NCBI RefSeq assembly: GCF_017368795.1
Contig: NZ_JAFNLL010000054.1
Coordinates: 1 to 40,731 of the forward strand
Origin: Arthrobacter cavernae
Lineage (GTDB): Bacteria; Actinomycetota; Actinomycetes; Actinomycetales; Micrococcaceae
Direction of reading: 5' to 3'
Length of the DNA stretch: 40,731 nucleotides
The notes beneath the pieces are model-generated. The model did not search any database. It had not been told where the DNA came from and saw only the letters and a list, made by a program, of their open reading frames with translations. Position 1 is the stretch's first letter; every line of letters begins with the position of its first letter. A program made the position numbers and the translations under genes. This document shows positions 1-7,706 of the stretch, in pieces.

Positions 1-283
1 CCAACATGCCACCACCGGTCATTTCTAAGTTGCCGTTGACACTAGCGAGCTCCCTGAAACTGACCCACTCAAAGAGGCGTCGGGTTGACTCGAGGTAGTC
101 CACATAGGCGACCTGCCTCTGGTCCCGAAGCCATCTCGAATGTTCGTCCTTCCGGTCCGCCTTCAGTTTCCATAGGCCAAAGCCGAAATTAATGACAGCC
201 GCACCAGCAGCACCACCAATCAGCGACAGCACGGGCAAGAGCCAATCATTCAAGTCCACGGTTGTACGGTAGCCGCTAGTCAC
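1..283 (-). CDS. Membrane-anchored hypothetical protein (3' part outside the window)
   Basis: The minus strand is open from a GTG at 281-283 to the left window edge. Translation gives a short N-terminus, one hydrophobic segment (residues about 14-36, LLPVLSLIGGAAGAAVINFG) and then a charged cytoplasmic stretch (KLKADRKDEHSRWLRDQRQ, then VAYVDYLESTRRLFEW). A single N-terminal membrane anchor followed by an Arg/Glu-rich helix with a WL.DQR..AY..YL pattern is common among actinobacterial hypothetical proteins on accessory elements. The function is unknown. The start is uncertain: TTG codons a little upstream and a GTG at 257-259 are alternatives, and no strong ribosome binding site is visible. 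The gene belongs to the lower-GC block left of the putative attachment site. Confidence 0.6.
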   Translation of the reverse strand, partial: MTSGYRTTVDLNDWLLPVLSLIGGAAGAAVINFGFGLWKLKADRKDEHSRWLRDQRQVAYVDYLESTRRLFEWVSFRELASVNGNLEMTGGGML

Positions 284-368
284 TGCACCCAACCAATGCA
301 ATCGATCAGCAGCAGCCCCCTCAAATGCCCAGATTTACCGCTGTGCTTTTCTCTACTGCTCGCGTGTT

Positions 369-395
369 CGTGTGTGCGCGTGCGCGCGTGCGCGC
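369..395. other. Alternating CG/TG tract, Z-DNA-prone
   Basis: These 27 bases alternate strictly between pyrimidine and purine (CG and TG steps). Such tracts can adopt the left-handed Z form under negative supercoiling. The tract lies in a gene-free stretch between the partial gene at 1-283 and the GCGAAC repeat cluster, within the putative mobile element. No coding role is seen. Confidence 0.6.
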
Positions 396-406
396 CTAAA
401 GGCACT

Positions 407-570
407 CGCGAACCCGCGAACTGACATGTGACGGTTCGCGGCGAACTCCCGCGAACCCACCCCACATCGCACTGAGGCAGGGCGAACAGGTGCGCGGTGA
501 CAACCCGCGAACCCAGCCGATCTCAGGTTCGCGGCGCACCACTCATTTTTTGACCGGTTCGCGGCGAACC
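407..570. repeat. Cluster of GCGAAC / GTTCGC repeats
   Basis: About 160 bases carry at least seven copies of GCGAAC (for example near 408, 415, 441, 451, 482, 507 and 564) and three inverted copies, GTTCGC (434, 527 and 557). Several are joined into palindromes: GTTCGC-G-GCGAAC at 434-446, and the longer GGTTCGC-G-GCGAACC at 556-570. A third, at 526-540, has one arm degenerate. Most single copies have the context CCCGCGAACCC. Spacing is irregular, so this is not a CRISPR. Iteron-like, origin-like or regulator-binding arrays look like this; which one applies here is not known. No convincing gene is seen in 284-995. Confidence 0.65.
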
Positions 571-781
571 CGCGCACTCTGGTGGAGGGCTCATACTCAT
601 GGTCAGCATGGCGAGCGGTAGCGCCCACGGGTCTCTCTCGGATCCCATTTGTTCCGGCAGACAACATGAGCGCATTTTTAAGCGCAATTCATTGTGATCA
701 GCAGACATTGGCAGCGCTGAGGCGGCATCAACGAACGCGTCTTTTCAACGAAATCGCTCTGCCGCCTGGGCTTCTGCGAAA

Positions 782-805
782 GTTCAAATCCCGCCGTCAC
801 CGCCA
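782..805 (+). other. Isolated tRNA 3' end, likely attachment-site copy
   Basis: The 24 bases read as tRNA positions 53-76: G53, T-loop TTCAAAT, T-stem 3' strand CCCGC, acceptor 3' strand CGTCACC, discriminator G73 and CCA. The matching 5' acceptor strand would be GGTGACG, as in actinobacterial serine tRNAs, but it is absent upstream. The five bases that should form the other T-stem strand do not pair. This is therefore not a tRNA gene but a copy of its 3' end. That is what tRNA-targeting integrases leave at the far end of an integrated element. By the usual geometry the element lies to the left and the original downstream flank to the right. The intact tRNA is not in the window, and the serine assignment is inferred. 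Confidence 0.7.
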
Positions 806-811
806 AGTGGC

Positions 812-854
812 AAGGCCCCTTCTTCCCTTTGTTTACAAGGAAAGCAGGGGCCTT
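812..854 (+). terminator. Hairpin terminator after the tRNA 3' end
   Basis: AAGGCCCCT at 812-820 and AGGGGCCTT at 846-854 form a 9-bp stem, with a second, partly paired inner stem (CTTTG with CAAGG). TGCTTTG follows. Its position a few bases after the tRNA 3' end is that of a native tRNA terminator, which supports reading 782-854 as the original tRNA downstream flank. Confidence 0.6.
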
Positions 855-995
855 TGCTTTGACCGGAATGGACTCAGGGCAAAGAATTGGCAATGCTTTC
901 CTACGGCACGCGCTCCCAGCCGCGGCCCGCCCGTCACGCTGGGCTACGGTAATCGGTACCGTTAGAGTCACAAGCACCGACGTTACTACCGCCGG

Positions 996-2297
996 GTGAG
1001 CCACAAGCGAAAGGTACGACACCCATTGTCGAAGGCAGGGCCTGACAGTCCAAACGTCCGCACTCTCAGGGAGCAAATCCGTAAAGCCGTCGATCCATCC
1101 GGCGAACAGTTTAAGTTGGTTGAAGCCGTAGAGGCCTCTCCTGAGCTGCCGGAATGGTTGACGGCATTAAAGGAGGGACTCTCAGACCAGTGGGCCCAGT
1201 TGGGCGGACATGCTGCTGGATACCGGCAGCTCCTTGCTTCCATGGAGGACGCCCTCCGGCTCCTGGTGCCCAGAGGCTGGGCACCTTTTCGAATGGACAG
1301 CAGCGTAGTAGCTGAAGCCATCAGGCTCATAGAGGCCGGGCAGGGTGTCAATGCAGACGAGCTCCTGGCCGATCAATGGGACGGCGAAGGAAGTTGGCGA
1401 ACCAAGCAGGTATGGCAACGTGTTTCCGTCCTTGGCGCCGGCGAAGGACAGACTGAGTATCACGCCCTTTTCCAAGACAGGGCCAGACTTGTCCGAAAGG
1501 CCAAGGAACATCACGAAGCAGGAAACTACGAAGCGTCCATTCCACTGATGCAAAACCAGATGGAGGGGCTCGTGATGGACGTTGCAGGTGGAAGGAAGTT
1601 CTTTACACAGGATCCCAAATACAAAGCTGACCTGCTGGACCCACTGCAACTCGTCGGCATCGAAGCTTGCCTCGCCACGCTACAGAAGATTCTCGGCGAA
1701 GGCGTAAGCCAGACGCAGGCAGCGGGCAGCCTGTCCCGTCATGGCGTCGCACATGGTCGCGAGCTGGCCTATGACACACGCGTGAACTCCGCAAAGTACT
1801 GGTCCGTGCTCGATGCTCTCGTTCAGTGGGCACGGCCCATGGCTCAGCAAGAAGCACAAAGACTCCGAAGAGAACGGGAATCCGCGTCGGCCGGCAGCCA
1901 GGACGTTGACGCGAACGGTCGACGGTTAGACAACCGCGAGTTCCGCGAAACCAAAGACTTCCTGCGCAAACTGCTCACATCAGCCATGGGCTGGCTCGCC
2001 TCAACGGGAGAACTGCGGCGGGATCTGGTTGGGAACGTATATACGGTAAAGGACTTCGTGAAAGCCGGGCTGCCAGCCGACCCAGGCATCCACACAAGCC
2101 TTTCCCCGGACGGCAAGATCATCTGGTTCTGGAGAACCACCATGTCGGGATGGGTCTTGGGAGCCGCAGTGGGCATCCATGGAGATGGCTTTGATGAATG
2201 GCTCTATTCAGGATCCACGCCGCCGCTCGACGGACCGCACGAAACCCCCACGGTCTGGGGAAGGCCCTACGACACTCCCCCGGACTGGACATCCTGA
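996..2297 (+). CDS. Hypothetical protein with HEPN-like R-x4-H motif
   Basis: This is a 433-residue soluble protein with no signal peptide or membrane segment. The middle part has the motif RHGVAHG at residues 248-254, inside a helical context (SLSRHGVAHGRELAYDTRVN, then SAKYWSVLDAL). Arg-x4-His is the catalytic signature of HEPN ribonuclease domains, and R/N-RHGV.HG helices occur in many uncharacterised HEPN-like and abortive-infection-type proteins. The family link is a motif-level inference. The N-terminal 140 and C-terminal 130 residues are unrecognised. The start is GTG with a weak upstream site. Base composition is lower in GC than the core genes to the right, and the gene sits between a tRNA-derived site and a truncated chromosomal gene, so it is probably acquired. 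A defence role is possible but unproven. Confidence 0.75.
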   Translation: MSHKRKVRHPLSKAGPDSPNVRTLREQIRKAVDPSGEQFKLVEAVEASPELPEWLTALKEGLSDQWAQLGGHAAGYRQLLASMEDALRLLVPRGWAPFRMDSSVVAEAIRLIEAGQGVNADELLADQWDGEGSWRTKQVWQRVSVLGAGEGQTEYHALFQDRARLVRKAKEHHEAGNYEASIPLMQNQMEGLVMDVAGGRKFFTQDPKYKADLLDPLQLVGIEACLATLQKILGEGVSQTQAAGSLSRHGVAHGRELAYDTRVNSAKYWSVLDALVQWARPMAQQEAQRLRRERESASAGSQDVDANGRRLDNREFRETKDFLRKLLTSAMGWLASTGELRRDLVGNVYTVKDFVKAGLPADPGIHTSLSPDGKIIWFWRTTMSGWVLGAAVGIHGDGFDEWLYSGSTPPLDGPHETPTVWGRPYDTPPDWTS

Positions 2298-2299
2298 TA

Positions 2300-2985
2300 G
2301 CAGCGCGGACCTCAGCCGCTTCCTGCTCACGCCGGAGGACATCATCGCCGTGGTGGGCCAGGACGGGCTGGTGGCCAACGCGGCCAAATACCTCAACGGC
2401 CAGCCAGTCATCGGGATCGACCCGGAGCCGGGAACAAACCCGGGAGTCCTGGTCCGGCACACGCCCGGCGCCGCGGCAAAGCTGCTCCAGGATGCCGCCC
2501 CGGCCGGGCCGGAGCGGCTGCGCTGCCAGGAACTCGCCACCGTGACGGCATGGCTCGACGACGGACAGGAACTCTCGGGACTCAACGAGGTCTTCATCGG
2601 GCACGCCTCGCACCAGTCGGCCAGGTACCAACTCACGGCACCGGACGGACGGACCGAACGGCAGTCCTCCTCCGGGCTGATCATCTCCACCGGAACGGGC
2701 GCCACCGGCTGGTGCGCATCCATCGCCATCGAACGCGGTGGACGGGCGCTGCCGGCACCCACGGATCCCCGGCTGGCCTGGTTCGTCCGCGAAGCCTGGC
2801 CCTCCCCCATCACTGGCACCTCCCTGACCGAAGGCATGCTGGAGGCGGGCGAAACACTGCGGATCACCGTGGCATCCGATCAGCTCGTGGTGTTCGGCGA
2901 CGGCATGGAAGATGACCGCCTCACCGCATCCTGGGGCCAGGAAATCACGGTGCAACTGGGCGAACGGCCGCTGCGGCTGGTGTAG
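2300..2985 (+). pseudogene. NAD kinase-like protein, 5' end missing
   Basis: The reading frame encodes the C-terminal two thirds of an actinobacterial NAD-kinase-like (ATP-NAD kinase superfamily) protein. It begins with DLSRFLLTPEDI, followed by VVGQDGLVANAAKYL, GQPVIGIDPEPG, NEVFIGH and the glycine-rich GTGATGW segment, and it ends normally with LGERPLRLV. Full-length relatives carry roughly 80-100 more residues before DLSRFL. Here that part is replaced by the 3' end of the preceding foreign gene, with the join near 2300. The frame stays open upstream to ATG codons at 2179-2194, but that stretch overlaps the upstream gene out of frame and looks non-homologous. The product is probably inactive. 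The missing 5' part could lie left of the window if an element split the gene. Confidence 0.7.
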
Positions 2986-3024
2986 GAGCCGCTGGGGGGT
3001 AGCTTCAACGAAGCCGCTCGGTCT

Positions 3025-3126
3025 GCGTCGGATTCTGCTCAATCATTCAGGTTGGCACGGTTCGGAGCCTTGGAATCACGGGGCAGCCAGACTCGGAAAG
3101 GCGAATGATCGTGCAGAATCCGACGC
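3025..3126. repeat. Inverted repeat, possible MITE or structured element
   Basis: GCGTCGGATTCTGC at 3025-3038 is exactly inverted at 3113-3126. The homology continues inward for about 12 bases with a few mismatches (CAATCATTC against GAATGATC). The arms enclose about 50-70 bases in a gene-free stretch (2986-3212) between the truncated NAD-kinase gene and the next gene. No T-tract follows, so it is not an obvious terminator. It may be a small non-autonomous element or a structured leader. Confidence 0.5.
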
Positions 3127-3212
3127 CGGCCTTCTGGTGGTACCTTGCAGTTCGGCGGATTCGTCTCCCCACAGCCCTGTAAATGCCCACGTGCCCCGCC
3201 ATAGACTGCATC

Positions 3213-3950
3213 ATGTTGAAGAATTTTCTCTACCTCAACGAACCCATGCTGGACGGCTTCCTCAGCGCACTCGGAACCGGTAGCCCGAAGACCCCCAGTA
3301 CGGGGTCCGGCCTGGAGCAGGACAGCCACGAAAGAACAGACGGAACCGCCACCCCAGAAGCCAAGTTCGAGCAGCTGCTGAAGTTGGCACGGCGGCATGC
3401 CAAGGCCACCGCGTGGATCGACGTGACAGACGTCGACGCCGATCTGAAGGAAGCCCACCGGGGCGCCATCCTGGAGCTCGAATGTGAGATCTTCGTGCCC
3501 GACGCCGCCAAGGCTTTCTCCCCCTGGGCCTCGTTCCCGCAGCTCATGGAACAGCTGGAGGCATACTGGCCGCCGTTTGCGGGCATGATGAACCCCGGAG
3601 CCAAGCGGAACATGCAGGAACACTTCCGCGCGGCCAAGGGCATGGGCGCTCCGTTTGGATCGCACCTGGTGTTTGTCGGCGAACTCGAAGGAACAGACGT
3701 GCGGATTGCCGGGAAGCTCCTCGGCACACACCTGCGCGGTGACATCGACGGCTACGCGCACGTAGTCGGCAAGGTCACCACGCAGTGGGACGCGGGCCGG
3801 TGGAAGCCACTCATCTCAACGCCCGGCATGGACCCCGCCGCCCGCGAAAAACGCCGGGAAACAGAACAGAACGGCCCCGCGCCGGGCCAGGAACAGAACT
3901 GGCTGGAGGGCCCGGCCTTCATGCTGGATGTGCTGGCCATCTACCGGTGA
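3213..3950 (+). CDS. DUF6414-like hypothetical protein
   Basis: This is a 245-residue soluble protein. The N-terminus MLKNFLYLNEPMLDGFLSAL resembles the FLYLD....YLSAL opening of DUF6414-type proteins, whose function is unknown. The region of residues 75-200 is mixed alpha/beta, with one clear block (FGSHLVFVGELEGTDVRIAG) that looks like a beta-rich core. The C-terminus (PAFMLDVLAIYR) is hydrophobic. No enzyme motif is visible. The ATG at 3213 begins the family-like segment; an in-frame ATG at 3183 would add ten unlikely residues. A TAGACT box seven bases before the ATG suggests a leaderless transcript, though no matching -35 is clear. The gene converges on the amidohydrolase at 3990. The family assignment is tentative. 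Confidence 0.75.
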   Translation: MLKNFLYLNEPMLDGFLSALGTGSPKTPSTGSGLEQDSHERTDGTATPEAKFEQLLKLARRHAKATAWIDVTDVDADLKEAHRGAILELECEIFVPDAAKAFSPWASFPQLMEQLEAYWPPFAGMMNPGAKRNMQEHFRAAKGMGAPFGSHLVFVGELEGTDVRIAGKLLGTHLRGDIDGYAHVVGKVTTQWDAGRWKPLISTPGMDPAAREKRRETEQNGPAPGQEQNWLEGPAFMLDVLAIYR

Positions 3951-3989
3951 CCTGCGCGGGCCGCCGGGAAACAACCACGCAGCCCGCAG

Positions 3990-5633
3990 CTACCCCCGGT
4001 ACCGCACCTGTCCGCCCACCACCGTGAGCGCAACGGACGCCGTCAGCAGCGAGTCGAGGCCGGCGTCGAACGGGTCGGTGTCCAGCACCACGAAGTCGGC
4101 CAGCATCCCCGTGGCCAGGCGGCCGAGCTCCTGCTCCATACCGCAGGAAAACGCGGCGTCCCGGGTGGCATGGCCCAGGGCCTCGGCGAGCCCCAGGGCG
4201 TACTGCGGCAGATTGGCCGGCAGGCTCTGGTCCAGGGCCGACTTCCGGGTGGTGGCAACGTACATGTTGGGCAGCGGCTGGTGCGGAGCAGTGGGTGCAT
4301 CCGAGCCCAGAGCCAGGGTGGCCCCGGCGTCGGTGAACTCCGTCCAGGGATAGGCGCGGTCAACGCGGTGGTCGCCGAGCATGGCCCGCCAATTGTCCTG
4401 GATGGCCGGGTCAGAGTGCACCGGCTGCATCGACGCCACCACCCCCAATCGGGCCAGTCGCTGCACGTTCTCAGGCGTGACCGTCTCCAAATGCTCGATC
4501 CGGTGCCGCCGGTCCCGCTCCCCGTTCACCAGGCAGGCGTGCTCGAGGGCGTCCAGCGCGGCGTCAGAGGCGGCATCGCCGATGGCGTGCATCGCAATCT
4601 GCAACCCTGCGGCGTCGGCCGCGGCCACCACCGGCGTCAGGTCCTCGAGCTCCCAGATCAGCCCGGCGTTGCTGCCGTCCGCATAGGGTTCCTTCATGGC
4701 GGCCGTGCAGCTGTCGATCACGCCGTCCACAATGATCTTGATCCCGGCAATCCGCAGCCACGGGGAGTTGACCTCGCGGCTCAGCTCCACGGCGCGGGCC
4801 ACCTGGGCGAGGTTGCCCGCCACACTGCCGGTCTGCGTGATGAGCCAGTGCCCGGTGACGCGCAGCGGCAGGGTCCCGCCGCCGTCGGGCCCGCCGGAGG
4901 ACGCCGTCAGCGCCCGCCGCATCGCTGCGAGGTCGTCCTCGCCCATGGCCATGTCGATCCCGCCCGTGACGCCGGTGGAGAGATAGTGCCCGAAGGCGCC
5001 CGCCAGCTGCGCGTCCCGTTCGGCGTCGGTGGTTACGGATGCCAGCGTGGGCCAGGCGTACTGCTGCGCCGCTGTTTCGTAGAGGAGGCCCGTGGCCTCG
5101 CCGGTGGCCGGATCGCGCTGGATCTTGCCGCCGATGGGGTCCGGCGTGTCCCGGTCGATCCCCATTTCGGCGAGCGCGGCACTGTTGACCCACATGGAGT
5201 GGACGTCGTTCGAGTCGAGGTAAACCGGACGGTCGGGGATCACGACGTCGATCATCGCCGCCGTCGGCATCCCGCCGGGGATCGCGGGGAACAGCCAGCC
5301 GCGGCCCAGGATGCGGGCGGCGTCCGGAGCCGCGTTGGCGGCCTCACGGAGGCGTTCCTGGATCTGGGCGAGGCTGGCGGCGTCGCGCAGTTCCACCTTC
5401 TGCATGGCCTGGCCCATCATCAGCAGGTGCGTGTGGGCGTCGATGAAGCCGGGGAGGACGAAGGCCCCGCCCAGATCCACCTGCGCGGCAGCTCCGGCCA
5501 GGCGGAGGGCCGTGGATTCTTCGCCCACGTAGGCGAGGCGGTCGCCGTCGACGAGCATGGCCTCGGCCATGGCGGGGCCGTCGGCAGTGAAGATCTTGGC
5601 GTTGCGGTACAGGGTGCGGGCTGCGGTGGTCAC
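3990..5633 (-). CDS. YtcJ-like amidohydrolase (amidohydrolase family 3)
   Basis: This 547-residue metal-dependent hydrolase has a TIM barrel. The metal site DAHTH is at residues 66-70 (His67 and His69), directly after the small beta domain that opens such proteins. Further metal or active-site segments are AMHAIGDAASD, RIEHLE and the late LGSDAPTA aspartate. KIIVDGVIDSCTAAM matches the YtcJ/exoenzyme-regulatory-like group. Relatives act on N-acyl or amide bonds of small molecules; the substrate here is unknown. The GTG start at 5633 has AAGGA nine bases upstream. The gene lies 47 bases downstream of the MFS gene on the same strand. The two probably form an operon under the TetR gene, suggesting uptake or export of a compound plus its hydrolysis. 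Confidence 0.9.
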   Translation of the reverse strand: MTTAARTLYRNAKIFTADGPAMAEAMLVDGDRLAYVGEESTALRLAGAAAQVDLGGAFVLPGFIDAHTHLLMMGQAMQKVELRDAASLAQIQERLREAANAAPDAARILGRGWLFPAIPGGMPTAAMIDVVIPDRPVYLDSNDVHSMWVNSAALAEMGIDRDTPDPIGGKIQRDPATGEATGLLYETAAQQYAWPTLASVTTDAERDAQLAGAFGHYLSTGVTGGIDMAMGEDDLAAMRRALTASSGGPDGGGTLPLRVTGHWLITQTGSVAGNLAQVARAVELSREVNSPWLRIAGIKIIVDGVIDSCTAAMKEPYADGSNAGLIWELEDLTPVVAAADAAGLQIAMHAIGDAASDAALDALEHACLVNGERDRRHRIEHLETVTPENVQRLARLGVVASMQPVHSDPAIQDNWRAMLGDHRVDRAYPWTEFTDAGATLALGSDAPTAPHQPLPNMYVATTRKSALDQSLPANLPQYALGLAEALGHATRDAAFSCGMEQELGRLATGMLADFVVLDTDPFDAGLDSLLTASVALTVVGGQVRYRG

Positions 5634-5680
5634 AGGTGGTCCTTCTGGTTCAGGCGGTTGGGTCTTGGCTAAGCGGGGGC

Positions 5681-6943
5681 TCAGGCGATGGCGGCGTGGT
5701 TGAATCCGGGGCTTTGGGAGACCGAGGCCTCCCGCTCCACCCGGGTGGACAGCCGGGCGATCACCGCGAACGGCACCAGCAGGACGAAGCTGAAGCCTGC
5801 CAGGATGACGGCGAGCGGAACGTAGCCGAGGGTCTCGGCGATGAGCGTGCCGAACAGCGGGGAGAAGGCCGAGCCAATGAGGTACACGCCCAGCAGCGGC
5901 GCCGACCAGCGCCCGGAGGCATCCAGCGCCGAAGCCACCGCCACCACGTACATGAAGGCAATCGCGTAGACGGTGTTCCAGGCGATGACGGACACCATGT
6001 ACCAGGTGGGGTCGGTGGCGAGGCCGGCCGCAAGCTTGAGGACCCCGCCGAGCACCAGGAGGGCGGCCAGCGGCACCGTCCGGCCCAGCCGGTTGCCCAC
6101 GTAGGTCATGGCGGCACCGGCCACGAGTCCGCCGGCGGTGGAGGCGCTGAGGACCAGCCCCAATTCCTGCTCCCCCACACCCGCCTGGGCCGTGCCCATC
6201 GAGCCGGCCACGGCCCAGAGCGAGTCCTCGCCCAGCGCCCACAATGCGAAACACGCCAGCAGGGTGAAGCCGGCGAGCGTCAGGCGCCGCGGGGCGGCAG
6301 GCGAGCGCCCGACGTCGGGCCTTCCGCCAGTCTCCCGGGCGGCCGGAACGTTTCGGGCGGGCATTGCCTCGGCCACCGGCAGCCACCCGGCGCTGAAGAA
6401 GGCCGCCAAGGCCAGGCAGGCCAGGAACCCGAAGGCGCTGAGCATGCCGGTGCCGAACAACGGGATGAGCGCCAGGACCACGGTGACGACGGCACGGTTG
6501 GCCAGGCCGCTGATGCCGGAAACGCGGTTGGGGTTCCGCAGGGCCGCGAGGGCCGCACCACCGGCGGAGACGGCGCCGCCGCCGCCCAGGCCGCCGAGGA
6601 TGATGCCGACGATGGCCACGGGCGTGGACGGGATGAGAGCGGCTGCGCCAAAGCCCGCCGCGGCGAGGAGCAGCCCGGCCCGGGCCACCACGTACCGGCC
6701 GGTGAGGGCCGTCCAGCGCGAGGTAAGCAGGCAACTGGCCGCCGAGCTCAGGAGGCAGGCGGTCATGATGGTGCCGGCCGCGGTGGGGCTGAGGCCGTGC
6801 CCGTCCATCAGGGCAATGATCATGAGCGGCACGAGGTTGGCAGCCATGAATCCGACCACGCCGATGCCGAAGGTCGAGATTCCTCGGCTGAAGGTCAGGG
6901 GCACGCGGCCCCCGGAATCAAGGGAAGGGGAAGTCTTGCTCAC
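5681..6943 (-). CDS. MFS transporter
   Basis: This 420-residue integral membrane protein has about twelve hydrophobic helices and a longer, charged central loop (residues about 200-225). That is the layout of the major facilitator superfamily. The first helix (VVGFMAANLVPLMIIALM) is followed by a GLSPTAAGTIMTACLL helix, and a glycine-rich IGGLGGGGAVSAGGAAL-type helix sits near residue 120. The substrate is unknown. The GTG start at 6943 has GGAGA about nine bases upstream. A 25-bp palindrome lies 74 bases before the start, so the TetR protein encoded just upstream is the likely regulator. The amidohydrolase downstream suggests that the transported molecule is an amide or acylated compound. 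Confidence 0.9.
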   Translation of the reverse strand: MSKTSPSLDSGGRVPLTFSRGISTFGIGVVGFMAANLVPLMIIALMDGHGLSPTAAGTIMTACLLSSAASCLLTSRWTALTGRYVVARAGLLLAAAGFGAAALIPSTPVAIVGIILGGLGGGGAVSAGGAALAALRNPNRVSGISGLANRAVVTVVLALIPLFGTGMLSAFGFLACLALAAFFSAGWLPVAEAMPARNVPAARETGGRPDVGRSPAAPRRLTLAGFTLLACFALWALGEDSLWAVAGSMGTAQAGVGEQELGLVLSASTAGGLVAGAAMTYVGNRLGRTVPLAALLVLGGVLKLAAGLATDPTWYMVSVIAWNTVYAIAFMYVVAVASALDASGRWSAPLLGVYLIGSAFSPLFGTLIAETLGYVPLAVILAGFSFVLLVPFAVIARLSTRVEREASVSQSPGFNHAAIA

Positions 6944-7016
6944 AGGAGGTCTCCACGTCTGTTGCGGATCGCCGCGTCATTGCGGCAGGGGATGCAGTTG
7001 GGGTGAGAGCCGGATC

Positions 7017-7041
7017 ACTAAACGAAAGGCTTTCGTTTAGT
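7017..7041. promoter_or_regulatory. 25-bp perfect palindrome, putative TetR operator
   Basis: ACTAAACGAAAG, a central G, then CTTTCGTTTAGT form a perfect 25-bp palindrome. It lies between the tetR gene at 7086-7706 and the MFS start at 6943, all on the minus strand. Size and symmetry fit a TetR-dimer operator controlling the MFS-amidohydrolase operon. Confidence 0.75.
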
Positions 7042-7085
7042 ATGAAACGCATTCCCGTTCCGCACAAGAGCCCGGAGGAAACTTT

Positions 7086-7706
7086 CTAGATGTGGTTTGC
7101 CCGCTCGTGCCGGAGCCGCAGGCCGTCGATGAGGATCTCGAGCCCGAATTCGAAGGCGGCATCGGCCCTGCTCCCGAGCCTGGCGGCGCTTTCAACTGCC
7201 CGGCCAAGCGCCGGCGAGGAGCCCTGTGCGGCCTCCCAGACACTGCCGGGAGCGGCCAGATCCAGGGCCGAGCCGAGGGCGAAGCTGTCGATCATGGCAA
7301 TCGCCGAGGCGACGTCCGCCCCTTCGAAGCCCGCTGCCTCCAGCGCGCCGGCGATCCGCTCATAGAGCGCGATGGCCTGTGGGTCCCGGACCGTCTGCAT
7401 CACCATCAGCGGCGCCGTACGCGGATGCCGGGCGAAACTCCCGCGGTACACGCGGATCGCTTCGCGCAGCACGTCTTCCCAGCCGGCGTCGGCAGCTACC
7501 ACCAGCGGGCTCTCCTCAAGCAGCCGCCCGCGGACCAGTTCCAGGATCTCTTCCCGGCCGGATACGTGGTTGTAGATGGAAGACTGGCTGACGCCGATCC
7601 GCTTCGCCAGTTTGGGAAGGCTGAAGTCGCCGGACTCGTCGATGAGTTCCAGGGCGGCCGTCACCACGGCGTCGATGGAGATCAGTGGTGTGAGCGGGCG
7701 CGCCAT
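7086..7706 (-). CDS. TetR/AcrR family regulator
   Basis: This 206-residue regulator has an N-terminal three-helix DNA-binding domain. Its helix-turn-helix spans residues 29-48 (LPKLAKRIGVSQSSIYNHVS, followed by GREEI), the classic TetR pattern. Residues 65-206 form the helical ligand-binding and dimerisation part. The ATG at 7706 has CAGGAG at a good distance. A longer in-frame reading from 7838 is rejected because it enters the upstream divergent intergenic region. The gene directly precedes the MFS-amidohydrolase pair, with the 25-bp palindrome in between. It most likely represses that pair and responds to the transported compound, which is unknown. Confidence 0.9.
   Translation of the reverse strand: MARPLTPLISIDAVVTAALELIDESGDFSLPKLAKRIGVSQSSIYNHVSGREEILELVRGRLLEESPLVVAADAGWEDVLREAIRVYRGSFARHPRTAPLMVMQTVRDPQAIALYERIAGALEAAGFEGADVASAIAMIDSFALGSALDLAAPGSVWEAAQGSSPALGRAVESAARLGSRADAAFEFGLEILIDGLRLRHERANHI

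Noticed and set aside
582..965. 127-codon plus-strand open frame
   Set aside because: It crosses the tRNA 3' end and the terminator, has no ribosome binding site and shows no recognisable domain.
5634..6734. Upstream extension of the amidohydrolase frame on the minus strand (to 914 codons)
   Set aside because: It runs in another frame through the MFS gene; Arg/Gly-rich low-complexity translation is typical of GC-rich shadow frames.
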